Assembly: GCF_005116715.1 (NCBI RefSeq)
Contig: NZ_SWCI01000008.1
Span: 1 to 64,000 of the forward strand
DNA from: Ferrimonas sediminicola
Lineage (GTDB): Bacteria; Pseudomonadota; Gammaproteobacteria; Enterobacterales; Shewanellaceae
DNA: 64,000 nt
Direction: 5' to 3'
The translations under genes were made by a program, and so were the position numbers. The notes under the pieces were generated by a model. That model saw only the letters and a list, made by a program, of their open reading frames with translations. It was not told the origin of the DNA and ran no database searches. Below, in pieces: positions 45,251-53,274 of the stretch (within the stretch, counting starts at the first letter, position 1; every line of letters begins with the position of its first letter).

Positions 45251-46324
45251 ATGAAAAAAACCATAATTGCCGGTGTCGTGCTCGCCCTTGGTGTGGCGGG
45301 TTCGATCTACTACAAAGAGACCGGCAACAGCCAGGGAGCCCGAAGCAAACCCAGGACCACCCCGTCGGTGGTGGTCACCCAGGTGGCGACCGAGTCGATG
45401 CGCCGGGAGGTGGAGGCGCTGGGTACCGTCAAGGCCAGGGAGTCGGTGGTGTTGTCGGTCAAGGTCACCGAGAAGGTGGAAGCGGTCCATTTCGACGACG
45501 GCCAGAGAGTGGAGGCCGGGACATTGCTGCTGACCCTGAGGGATGGGGAGCAGCAGGCCAAGCTGAGTGCTGCCCGGGCCAACCTGCTGGAGCAGCAGCG
45601 GGAGTTCAACCGGATCAAGGATCTGGTTCAGGCCCAAACCATTGCCAGTTCAGAGCTGGACCGGCTGTCCACCTCGGTGGATGTGGCCAAGGCCACCCTG
45701 GCCCAGTATCAGGCGGAGCTGGATGCCCGCTATCTGCGCGCTCCCTTTGCCGGGGTGCTGGGGTTTCGCCAGGTGAGTCCGGGGACTCTGGTGACACCGG
45801 GGACCGAGGTCACCACCCTGGACGACATTCAGGTGGTGAAGCTGGACTTCCCGGTGCCCGAACGTTTCCTGGCCCGGCTGGCCCCCGGCCGCCGGGTGTT
45901 GGCCAGCGCCGCCGCCTTCCCTGACCGGGTGTTCACCGGCACCGTGGCCAGTGTCGACAGCCGGGTGGATCCGGTTACCCGCTCGGTGGTGGTGCGGGCC
46001 AACATCGACAACCCAGATCTGGCCCTGCGCCCGGGCATGCTGATGACCCTGAAGCTGATCACCGAGCAGCGGGACACCCTGGTGGTGCCGGAGGAGGCGA
46101 TCATCCCCCTGCAGCAGCGCCACTATCTGTTCGTAGTTAGCGCCGACAACCGCATCGAGCAGCGCCAGGTGGAGGTGGGGCTGCGCACCCGCGGCAAGGC
46201 GGAGATCCTCTCCGGGGTCGAGGCCGGAGAGACCGTGGTGACCCGGGGCATGATGAAGGTGCGGCCGGGCCAGCAAGTCACCACCCGCGGCGGTGAGCGC
46301 TTCAGCGTGCAGGGAGCGGAATGA
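45251..46324 (+). CDS. RND efflux periplasmic adaptor (membrane fusion protein)
   Basis: This 357-residue protein has an N-terminal membrane anchor (about 5-17). A lipoyl half-domain ARESVVLSVKVTEKVEAVHFDDGQRVEAG, a coiled-coil hairpin (about 90-155) and the second lipoyl half RAPFAGVLGFRQVSPG follow, then beta-barrel and membrane-proximal domains. This layout is that of HlyD/AcrA-type adaptors joining an inner-membrane RND pump to an outer-membrane channel. It overlaps the pump gene in an ATGA junction, so the two are co-translated. ATG 45251 is chosen over an upstream in-frame ATG at 45218 because the signal anchor starts there. Confidence 0.92.
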   Translation: MKKTIIAGVVLALGVAGSIYYKETGNSQGARSKPRTTPSVVVTQVATESMRREVEALGTVKARESVVLSVKVTEKVEAVHFDDGQRVEAGTLLLTLRDGEQQAKLSAARANLLEQQREFNRIKDLVQAQTIASSELDRLSTSVDVAKATLAQYQAELDARYLRAPFAGVLGFRQVSPGTLVTPGTEVTTLDDIQVVKLDFPVPERFLARLAPGRRVLASAAAFPDRVFTGTVASVDSRVDPVTRSVVVRANIDNPDLALRPGMLMTLKLITEQRDTLVVPEEAIIPLQQRHYLFVVSADNRIEQRQVEVGLRTRGKAEILSGVEAGETVVTRGMMKVRPGQQVTTRGGERFSVQGAE

Positions 46325-49300
46325 TGCTGCTGACGGATCTTTCGGTCAAACGGCCGGTGTTTGCCTCGGTGATCAGCCTGCTGCTGATCGCCTTCGGCCT
46401 GGTCTCCTTCGATAAGCTGCCCCTGAGGGAGTACCCCAACATCGACCCGCCGGTGGTGGAGATCTCCACCAACTATCGCGGGGCCTCCGCTGCGGTGGTG
46501 GAGACCCGCATCACCCAGATCATCGAGGACCGCATCGCCGGCATCGAAGGGATAAAGAACATCTCCTCCTCCTCCCGGGACGGTCGCTCCTCGGTAACCC
46601 TGGAGTTCAACATCGAGCGTGACATTGACTCTGCCGCCAACGACGTGCGCGACCGGGTGTCCGGGGTGCTGAACAACCTGCCCGAGGAGGCCGATCCGCC
46701 GGAGGTGCAGAAGGCGTCCGGCAGCTCCGAAGTGATCATGTGGCTCAACCTGCAGTCGTCGCGGATGGACACCCTGCAGCTGACCGACTACGCCCGCCGT
46801 TACCTGGTGGACCGGCTCAGTGTCATCGACGGGGTGGCCAACATCCGGGTTGGCGGCGGCAAGGTGTACGCCATCCGCATCTGGGTGGACCGCCAGGCCC
46901 TGGCGGCCCGGGATCTGACGGTGTCGGACATCGAGTCGGCCCTGAGGGCGGACAACGTCGAGCTGCCGGCCGGCAGCATCGAATCTGAGAATCGCCACTT
47001 CTCGGTGCGGGTGCAGCGCAGCTTCATCGCCCCCGAGGACTTCGCCCAGCTGGTGGTTGGCAGGGGCGCTGACGGCTATCTGATCCGGCTGGCGGACGTG
47101 GCTCACGTGGAGCTGGCGGCCGAGGAGGAGCGCATCGCCTTCCGCGGCAACACCGAGTCGATGATCGGCCTCGGGGTGACTCGCCAGTCCACCGCCAACA
47201 CCCTGGAGGTGGCCCGGGCGGTCAACGCCTTGGTGAACGAACTTAACCCCACCCTGCCGGATGGCATGGAGATCAAGCGCTCCTACGACGCCTCGGTGTT
47301 TGTCCAGGCCTCCATCGACGAGGTGTACAAGACACTGGGGATAGCCATGTTGCTGGTGATCGTGGTGATCTACCTGTTCCTGGGCAGTGTCCGGGCGATG
47401 CTGATCCCCGCGGTGACCGTGCCGGTGTCCCTGCTGGCCACCTTCGTGGTGCTCTATGCCCTGGACTTCTCCATCAACCTGCTCACCCTGTTGGCATTGA
47501 TCCTGGCCATCGGCATGGTGGTGGACGACGCCATCGTCATGCTGGAGAACATCCACCGCCGGGTCGAAGAGGGGGAGTCCCCGCTCAAGGCCGCCTTCCT
47601 CGGTGGCCGTCAGGTGGCCTTCGCCGTGGTGGCCACCACCCTGGTACTGATTTCGGTGTTTATGCCCATCGGCTTCCTCGAGGGGGACCTGGGCAAACTG
47701 TTCCGCGAATTCTCCATCGCCATGAGTGCGGCGGTGGCCTTCTCCTCGTTGGTGGCCCTGTCACTGAGCCCGATGATGTGCTCCAAGTTGCTGAAGCCGG
47801 CGTCGGAGGATCCCTGGTTGGTGCGCAAGGTTGACCAGGCGATGGAGTGGGCCAAGGAGCAATACCGAGATTCCCTGAAGCAGTGGGTGGGCCACCCGAT
47901 CCTGGTGGTGAGCGTCATCGTTGCCGCCCTGGCGGGCAGTGGCTTCCTGTTTTCCAAGGTGCCTTCGGAGTTCGCCCCCAGGGAGGACCGTGGCTCCATG
48001 TTCATCATGATCAACGGTCCACAGGGCGCCAGCTACTCCTTCATGAAGGAGTATATGGATGAGATTGAGCACCGGCTGATGCCCATGGTGGAGAGCGGGG
48101 AGATCAAGCGTCTGCTGATCCGGGCGCCGCGTGGCTGGGGCGCCATCGCCGATTTCTCCGGCGGCATGGCGATCATCAACCTGGAGGACTGGGGCCAACG
48201 ACGCAGTGCCTTCGAGATCATGGCGGAGATTCGTGTCCGCCTGGCGGATCTCAGCGGGGTGCGCGCCTTCCCCATCATGCGCCAGGCCTTTGGCCGAGGG
48301 GTAGGCAAACCGGTGCAGTTCGTCATCGGCGGCGGCAGTTATGAGCAATTGGCTCAGTGGCGGGATCAGATCCTGGAAGCGGCCAAGGAGAGCCCCATGC
48401 TGGTGGGGCTGGACCACGACTACAAGGAGACCAAGCCGCAGCTTCGGGTGGTGATCGATCGTGACCGGGCCGGAGATCTTGGGGTGTCGGTGAGTGCCAT
48501 CGGCCGCACTCTGGAATCGATGCTGGGGTCGCGGCTGGTGACTACCTTCGAGCAGCAGGGCAAGGAGTATGACGTGATCATCGAAGGGAGGCGGGAGAAC
48601 CAGAACACCGCCTCGGATCTGAGCAACCTCTATGTGCGCTCTGGCTCGACCGGTGAGCTGATCCCCCTGGCCAACCTGGTGGCGGTGGAGGAGTTCGCCG
48701 ACGCGCCGAGACTGAACCGCTACAACCGGATGCGGGCCATTACCTTGGAGGCCAATTTGGCCGAGGGCTACACCCTGGGGGAGGCCCTGGGTTACCTCGA
48801 AGGCCTGGTGGCGCAGCTGCTGCCGGCGGACGCGGTGGTCAGCTACAAGGGGGCGTCTCAGGACTATCAGGAGTCCGGCGATGCGGTGGTGTTCGTGTTT
48901 GCCCTGGCCCTGGTGGTGGTGTTCCTGGTGCTGGCGGCCCAGTTCGAGAGTTATATCCACCCGCTGGTAATCATGCTGACCGTGCCCCTGGCGACCCTGG
49001 GGGCGCTGCTTGGGCTCTATTTCACCGGTCAGAGCCTCAACATCTACTCGGAGATCGGCATCATCATGCTGGTGGGGCTGGCGGCCAAGAATGGCATCCT
49101 GATTGTGGAGTTCGCCAACCAGCTGCGTGATCAGGGGGTGAAGTTTGAGGAAGCAATCATCGAGGCGGCGGTGCAGCGCCTGCGCCCCATCCTGATGACC
49201 GGTATCACCACCGCCGCCGGTGCCGTGCCTCTGGTGCTGGCGGCCGGCGCCGGCTCCGAGACCCGGTTCGTCATCGGCGTGGTGGTGCTCTCCGGCATCC

Positions 49301-49452
49301 TGGTGGCCACAATGTTCACCCTGCTGGTGATCCCGGTGATCTACAACCTGCTGGCCCGCTATACCACCTCGCCGGAGTTTGTCGCTCGGCAGCTGGATGA
49401 GGAGCTGGCCAGGGAGGATCTCTACCTGCTCAGGCGTCGCAGCGGTGAGTAG
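46321..49452 (+). CDS. RND (HAE-1 family) multidrug efflux permease
   Basis: This 1043-residue inner-membrane transporter has the AcrB-type plan: TM1 (about 12-31), a large periplasmic loop, TM2-6, a second loop, and TM7-12. TM4 carries GMVVDDAIVM (Asp402/Asp403) and TM10 GLAAKNGILI (Lys923), the proton-relay residues of RND pumps. The N-terminus LTDLSVKRPVFASVISLLL is the usual one for the MexK/VexH-like branch. No TolC-type channel gene lies next to it, so it must borrow one encoded elsewhere. Substrates cannot be predicted. Confidence 0.93.
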   Translation: MMLLTDLSVKRPVFASVISLLLIAFGLVSFDKLPLREYPNIDPPVVEISTNYRGASAAVVETRITQIIEDRIAGIEGIKNISSSSRDGRSSVTLEFNIERDIDSAANDVRDRVSGVLNNLPEEADPPEVQKASGSSEVIMWLNLQSSRMDTLQLTDYARRYLVDRLSVIDGVANIRVGGGKVYAIRIWVDRQALAARDLTVSDIESALRADNVELPAGSIESENRHFSVRVQRSFIAPEDFAQLVVGRGADGYLIRLADVAHVELAAEEERIAFRGNTESMIGLGVTRQSTANTLEVARAVNALVNELNPTLPDGMEIKRSYDASVFVQASIDEVYKTLGIAMLLVIVVIYLFLGSVRAMLIPAVTVPVSLLATFVVLYALDFSINLLTLLALILAIGMVVDDAIVMLENIHRRVEEGESPLKAAFLGGRQVAFAVVATTLVLISVFMPIGFLEGDLGKLFREFSIAMSAAVAFSSLVALSLSPMMCSKLLKPASEDPWLVRKVDQAMEWAKEQYRDSLKQWVGHPILVVSVIVAALAGSGFLFSKVPSEFAPREDRGSMFIMINGPQGASYSFMKEYMDEIEHRLMPMVESGEIKRLLIRAPRGWGAIADFSGGMAIINLEDWGQRRSAFEIMAEIRVRLADLSGVRAFPIMRQAFGRGVGKPVQFVIGGGSYEQLAQWRDQILEAAKESPMLVGLDHDYKETKPQLRVVIDRDRAGDLGVSVSAIGRTLESMLGSRLVTTFEQQGKEYDVIIEGRRENQNTASDLSNLYVRSGSTGELIPLANLVAVEEFADAPRLNRYNRMRAITLEANLAEGYTLGEALGYLEGLVAQLLPADAVVSYKGASQDYQESGDAVVFVFALALVVVFLVLAAQFESYIHPLVIMLTVPLATLGALLGLYFTGQSLNIYSEIGIIMLVGLAAKNGILIVEFANQLRDQGVKFEEAIIEAAVQRLRPILMTGITTAAGAVPLVLAAGAGSETRFVIGVVVLSGILVATMFTLLVIPVIYNLLARYTTSPEFVARQLDEELAREDLYLLRRRSGE

Positions 49453-49590
49453 GGCGAGTTGTACTGTGCGCTGAATTGGATCCTAATCAAGCAGATTGGA
49501 GCGCCCTTCGGGGCCGCTCTGACGACAACCACCCGGTGTCGTCATCGTCGGCCAAACTCCAGACACCAAAGATAAACACACCCTAATCAG

Positions 49591-49618
49591 ACGCCGCCGC
49601 CAGGTGGCGTTTTCTTTT
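49591..49618 (+). terminator. Probable terminator of the RND operon
   Basis: ACGCCGCC and GGTGGCGT form a stem with one mismatch around GCCA, followed by a T-rich run. A second hairpin with a TTCG loop (49499-49519) lies closer to the stop codon but lacks a T-run. Confidence 0.65.
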
Positions 49619-49707
49619 GCTTTTTTGAGCGCCATCCTGAAATGGCCCAGGAGTCAGAGGGATAGGCTAGCCTTAAGGAAAGCTGTCGCGAGAGAGAGGG
49701 GAAGGGC

Positions 49708-51234
49708 ATGAAATTCAGAGTCGCCGGTCTGGCCGGTTTGTTGCTGGCTGCCGCCGTCCACCCTGCCGAGCCGGTTTCCCTGGGCCATGATGGCCTGTGG
49801 AATCCGCGGATGGCCCTGGAGCTTGAGACTCAGCGGACCAATAGGTTGTCCACCCCCCTGGCCCTGTCCGGTGCCAGGGAGGTGGATCTGCTGATGTGGA
49901 TCCCTGACTGGGCCCAGCCCTATCCCCGCTATGGGGAGTTGGAGGCGATGGTCGCCTCCATGGTGGCCACCACCAATACCTACCTGGAGAACTCCCGGGT
50001 GGCGGTGCAGCTCAGGCTCAGGGGGATAGTGCCCCTCACCACCCTGGAGGCGCAGGGCGCGGCCGACCCCCTGGTGACCGACTTCAGCCGACTGGAGGAG
50101 GTCAGCCGAGCCCTGGACCTGCACTACGGGGCCGACCTGGCCATGCTGCTGGTCCCGCAGATGGATGATGCTGCCGGCATCGCCTTCCTGCCCGGCCGCC
50201 ACTCGGTGGTTGGCTACAACGGACTGTCGGACGGGATCCGCGATGCGGTGGCCGCCCATGAGATCGGCCATAACTTCGGCGCCGGCCATGAGGGCAACGA
50301 CGCGGCCCTGCACCCCTACAGCCACGCCGCCGACTGCGGCTTCGGCCGGACCGTGATGTGGTCCTTTGTCTCTCAGGAAACGCTGCCCAGTTTCTCCTCG
50401 CCGCTGCTCAGCTCCCCCTTGGGGTGTGGCGATGCCACCAGCGCCGACAACGGGCGCACCCTCAACGAGTCGGCGGAGTTAATTGGTGGCTGGGCGGTTC
50501 GCACCCCAGAGCGTGGCAGCCTGTCGCTGGAGAGTGCTCCGACCTCGGTGGAGGAGGGGAGTAGCTTCGAGTTGGGGATCAGCCGCAGCGATACCCAGGC
50601 GTCGGCCGCCGCGACCCTGCTGGTGACCGTGGGTGCGAGTGAGCGCTTACTGCCGGTCACCTTCGACGCCGGGGTGGATCGGACAACGGTCACTCTGTGG
50701 GTGGAGCAGGATGACCAACAGGCCAACCGCACCCTCGACGCCACCCTGTTGTGGCCGGGTGGGGCAGCCTTGGGGCGGGATCGCCATTCGGTGCAGATCA
50801 TCGACAGCAGTGCCGGCGGCAGCGGTACCGTGGTGTTTGGCCAGGCCAGCTTCCGGGTGACGGCGGGGGAGGTGCTGGCCGTCGAACTGACCCGGGAGGG
50901 GGGCAGCAGCGGTCCGTTGACGGTGCAGCTTCAGACCCGAAATGGCACCGCCCTGGCGGGACGGGATTATACGGCGCTGGATCTGCCGGTGAGTTTTGAC
51001 GAGGGTCAGCTCAGTCGCCGTGTTGATCTGGTCACCTTCAACCAGGGGGAAGCGCGCAGCCTGACCCTGGTCCTGACGGCACCGGGTAACCTGGTTAGCC
51101 AGGCGACGGTGCAGCTGATTCCGCCGGTGACCGCCCCGCCCAGTGGAGACGGCGGTGGAGGCGCGTTGGGATGGGGAGGGGCTATTGCCCTGATGCTCCT
51201 GGCCTGTTGCCGTCGCCGTCTTGATCGTCGCTAG
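49708..51234 (+). CDS. Reprolysin-like zinc metalloprotease with GlyGly-CTERM tail
   Basis: This 508-residue exported protein has a signal peptide (about 1-20). A metzincin-type catalytic site HEIGHNFGAGH (His184, Glu185, His188, His194) is followed by VMWSF as likely Met-turn. A Calx-beta-like segment follows (about 370-465, NGTALAGRDYTALDLPVSF). The C-terminus has Gly-rich GDGGGGALGWGG, a hydrophobic stretch and RRRLDRR, the pattern of GlyGly-CTERM sorting signals processed by rhombosortase. It is probably exported by type II secretion and released or anchored at the surface. Rhombosortase is not in the window. It overlaps the convergent DUF2897 gene by 53 bases. Confidence 0.85.
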   Translation: MKFRVAGLAGLLLAAAVHPAEPVSLGHDGLWNPRMALELETQRTNRLSTPLALSGAREVDLLMWIPDWAQPYPRYGELEAMVASMVATTNTYLENSRVAVQLRLRGIVPLTTLEAQGAADPLVTDFSRLEEVSRALDLHYGADLAMLLVPQMDDAAGIAFLPGRHSVVGYNGLSDGIRDAVAAHEIGHNFGAGHEGNDAALHPYSHAADCGFGRTVMWSFVSQETLPSFSSPLLSSPLGCGDATSADNGRTLNESAELIGGWAVRTPERGSLSLESAPTSVEEGSSFELGISRSDTQASAAATLLVTVGASERLLPVTFDAGVDRTTVTLWVEQDDQQANRTLDATLLWPGGAALGRDRHSVQIIDSSAGGSGTVVFGQASFRVTAGEVLAVELTREGGSSGPLTVQLQTRNGTALAGRDYTALDLPVSFDEGQLSRRVDLVTFNQGEARSLTLVLTAPGNLVSQATVQLIPPVTAPPSGDGGGGALGWGGAIALMLLACCRRRLDRR

Positions 51235-51397
51235 CCTCGGGCTGGCCATCCTCCCCCTCATGGTGAGGTTTTTTGGGCAGGTTGGGTTTACCAAACTGGG
51301 GCATCTTGTAGTTGGCGGTGTACTTCAGCACCATGATGTTGCTGACGATGACACCGAGGATCAGGGCGATCAGCAGCCAGGCTTGCCATTTTTCCAT
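51182..51397 (-). CDS. DUF2897 small membrane protein
   Basis: This 71-residue protein has one N-terminal membrane helix (WLLIALILGVIVSNIMVLKY) and a polar tail with MPQFGKPNLP. The helix plus the NIMVLKY..KMPQFG segment fits DUF2897, small inner-membrane proteins of unknown function in gammaproteobacteria. The tail is rich in Asp, Glu and Gly. Its 3' end lies inside the C-terminal coding part of the convergent protease gene. Confidence 0.7.
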   Translation of the reverse strand: MEKWQAWLLIALILGVIVSNIMVLKYTANYKMPQFGKPNLPKKPHHEGEDGQPEASDDQDGDGNRPGASGQ

Positions 51398-51571
51398 TTC
51401 AGGGTCTCTTGAGTGTCGTTCCTTGCTTCAAGTGTACCCTGAAACCGCGCCGACAGGCAGTACAAGCGTGGTACCTCAGTTAACCCGCCACGTGTGGCCT
51501 GGGGCCTCTGGAGTGCGGGTTTTCGGCCCCATGAGCCATGCCACTCTGGCCGGAAGCTGGAACCGTTTCCG

Positions 51572-51622
51572 GGCGCATGGTATCGCCCTTGTGCCTTACC
51601 GGCCCGGGCGATACCATGCGCC
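51572..51622. repeat. Long perfect inverted repeat upstream of miaE
   Basis: Arms GGCGCATGGTATCGCCC (51572-51588) and GGGCGATACCATGCGCC (51606-51622) are perfectly complementary over 17 bases, separated by 17 bases. It ends 32 bases before the miaE start codon, so it would form a strong hairpin in the leader RNA. No T-run follows. Confidence 0.85.
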
Positions 51623-51654
51623 TCATCTGGGTAACCGCCGCGGGGAGTTAGGCA

Positions 51655-52416
51655 GTGGAGAGATTACTGGCGCCGGTGAAGGCTTTTTTGCACGGGGAGA
51701 CCCCAAGCTCATGGATAGAGGAGGCCAGGCGACCCGAGCGGCTGGCGGTGGTGCTGCAGGACCACCTGCTGTGTGAGCTGAAGGCGGCGCAGACCGCGGT
51801 GTGGCTGCTCAGGCGATACGCCCTGGACAAGGGAGGCAGTGAGCGGCTTAAGGGTTGGCTTCGCCCCTTCGAGGACCGGGTCTACCGTCCCTGCCTGGTC
51901 AAAGAGCACCAGGCCATGGCCAGTGAGGTGACCCCCGCCGGACTCAGTTGCCGTCCGGACGCGCCCCTGGCGGGCCCTCTGGTGGAGAAGATGGTGCGCC
52001 TCATCAAGGAGGAGCTGCACCATTTCGAGCAGGTGCGAACCCTGATGCTGGCCCGGGGCATAGTCATCGAGCCCATTCGCGCCTCTCGCTATGCGGCCTC
52101 GCTGATGCAGTTGGTGCGCAGCGGCGACCCCTGGGTGCTGGTGGATCGCCTCATCATCGGCGCCTACATCGAGGCGCGCTCCTGCGAACGTTTCGCTGCC
52201 CTGGCTCCCCATATGGATGAGGAGGTTCAGCGGTTCTACGTTTCCCTGCTGCGCTCGGAGGCCCGCCATTATCAGGATTACCTGGCCCTGGCCCAGATGG
52301 CCAGCCCTGAGCCCATCGATGCGCGGGTCAGGGAGATTGGCGAGGCGGAGTGGCGGCTGATTGCCGAACCGGACGCCCTGTTCCGCTTTCACTCCGGGGT
52401 GCCGTCAGCCCTTTGA
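51655..52416 (+). CDS. miaE: tRNA 2-methylthio-N6-isopentenyladenosine hydroxylase
   Basis: MiaE hydroxylates the isopentenyl group of ms2i6A at tRNA position 37, using O2 and a diiron centre. This 253-residue protein is largely helical, with ligand motifs KEELHHFEQV (about 118-127), YIEARSCERF and LLRSEARHYQDY typical of the family. The GTG start at 51655 follows GGGGAG by seven bases. A 51-base hairpin precedes it. Its end overlaps the convergent YhhN gene by 89 bases. Confidence 0.9.
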   Translation: MERLLAPVKAFLHGETPSSWIEEARRPERLAVVLQDHLLCELKAAQTAVWLLRRYALDKGGSERLKGWLRPFEDRVYRPCLVKEHQAMASEVTPAGLSCRPDAPLAGPLVEKMVRLIKEELHHFEQVRTLMLARGIVIEPIRASRYAASLMQLVRSGDPWVLVDRLIIGAYIEARSCERFAALAPHMDEEVQRFYVSLLRSEARHYQDYLALAQMASPEPIDARVREIGEAEWRLIAEPDALFRFHSGVPSAL

Positions 52417-53017
52417 CCAGCAGCATCAATGCGGCGAAGTAGGTGACGAAGATGGTGGTCATTCCCGCCTGGGAGTGATAGACGAAGGTGTCGATGGCGA
52501 TCATCGAGTCGGAGATCAGGAACAGTGCCGCGCCCAGTTGGCTTTGCCCGTTGAGGTTGGCCCGCACTGCCCCCATCACCATGGCGGTCAGCAGCAGGCT
52601 GTAGAGCGCCAGCAGCGGCGCCCGACCATCCAGGAAGGGCCAGATCAGCCACAGGAACACCCAAGTGCCCAGCGGCAGGGTGATCCACTGCCAGCAGGGG
52701 CGGCCCGCCGGCAGGCGCCAAAACAGGGCGAACAGGCACAGTTGGGTGACACCGAAGGCGGCCAGCCCGGGCACCAGGTGGGAGTCGTGGCCAAAGTCCA
52801 GGGCGATGTCTCCGCAGGCGGCGGCAGCCAGGGCCAGGTAGAGCAGCAGTCGGGGGCCGCGGATGGCACGTCCCAGGCTCCACTGCAGCAGCGTCAATGC
52901 GGGCAGGGCCTTAAGCAGCCAGCTCAAGGGAAAGGGGCGGAACGCCTCAGCGGCGGTGTAGGCCAGGGCCGTTAGCAGGGCCAGACCCCAGGACAGGGAG
53001 CGGTTGTCCATCATCAT
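52328..53017 (-). CDS. YhhN family membrane protein (lysoplasmalogenase-like)
   Basis: This inner-membrane protein of about 229 residues has roughly eight hydrophobic helices. FRPFPLSWLLKALPALTLL, ALAAAACGDIALDF and ALFLISDSMIAIDTF are the conserved segments of the YhhN/TMEM86 family, whose animal members hydrolyse lysoplasmalogen. The bacterial role is not established in general. Three consecutive ATG codons make the exact start ambiguous. The C-terminal tail, RPVRQSAATPPRQSP, overlaps the end of miaE. Confidence 0.85.
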   Translation of the reverse strand: MMMDNRSLSWGLALLTALAYTAAEAFRPFPLSWLLKALPALTLLQWSLGRAIRGPRLLLYLALAAAACGDIALDFGHDSHLVPGLAAFGVTQLCLFALFWRLPAGRPCWQWITLPLGTWVFLWLIWPFLDGRAPLLALYSLLLTAMVMGAVRANLNGQSQLGAALFLISDSMIAIDTFVYHSQAGMTTIFVTYFAALMLLVKGLTAPRSESGTGRPVRQSAATPPRQSP

Positions 53018-53274
53018 CCTTGATTGGGGAAAAGACCATTTTGCCGCTTCAAATCAAAAGCTTCCATCCCCCTGTTTCCTGGCAATGACAAGCCGGAAAC
53101 CAGTCTGTACACCCATTTCGAAGTTAACATTTTGAATACATAAAGATTTCCACCTAGTTGCCAACCCGGCCGCGCCCCTTCGACCTTAGGCCAAAATTGG
53201 TAAAAAGGTGTCTGAATTATGCCTCGTTTCCAGTACAATGTGCGCGGCTTCAAGGTCGTACCCGGAAAATAATA

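Noticed and set aside
51312-51776. 154-codon plus-strand frame across the region before miaE
   Set aside because: It runs through the inverted repeat and overlaps miaE in another frame; no domain or ribosome site.
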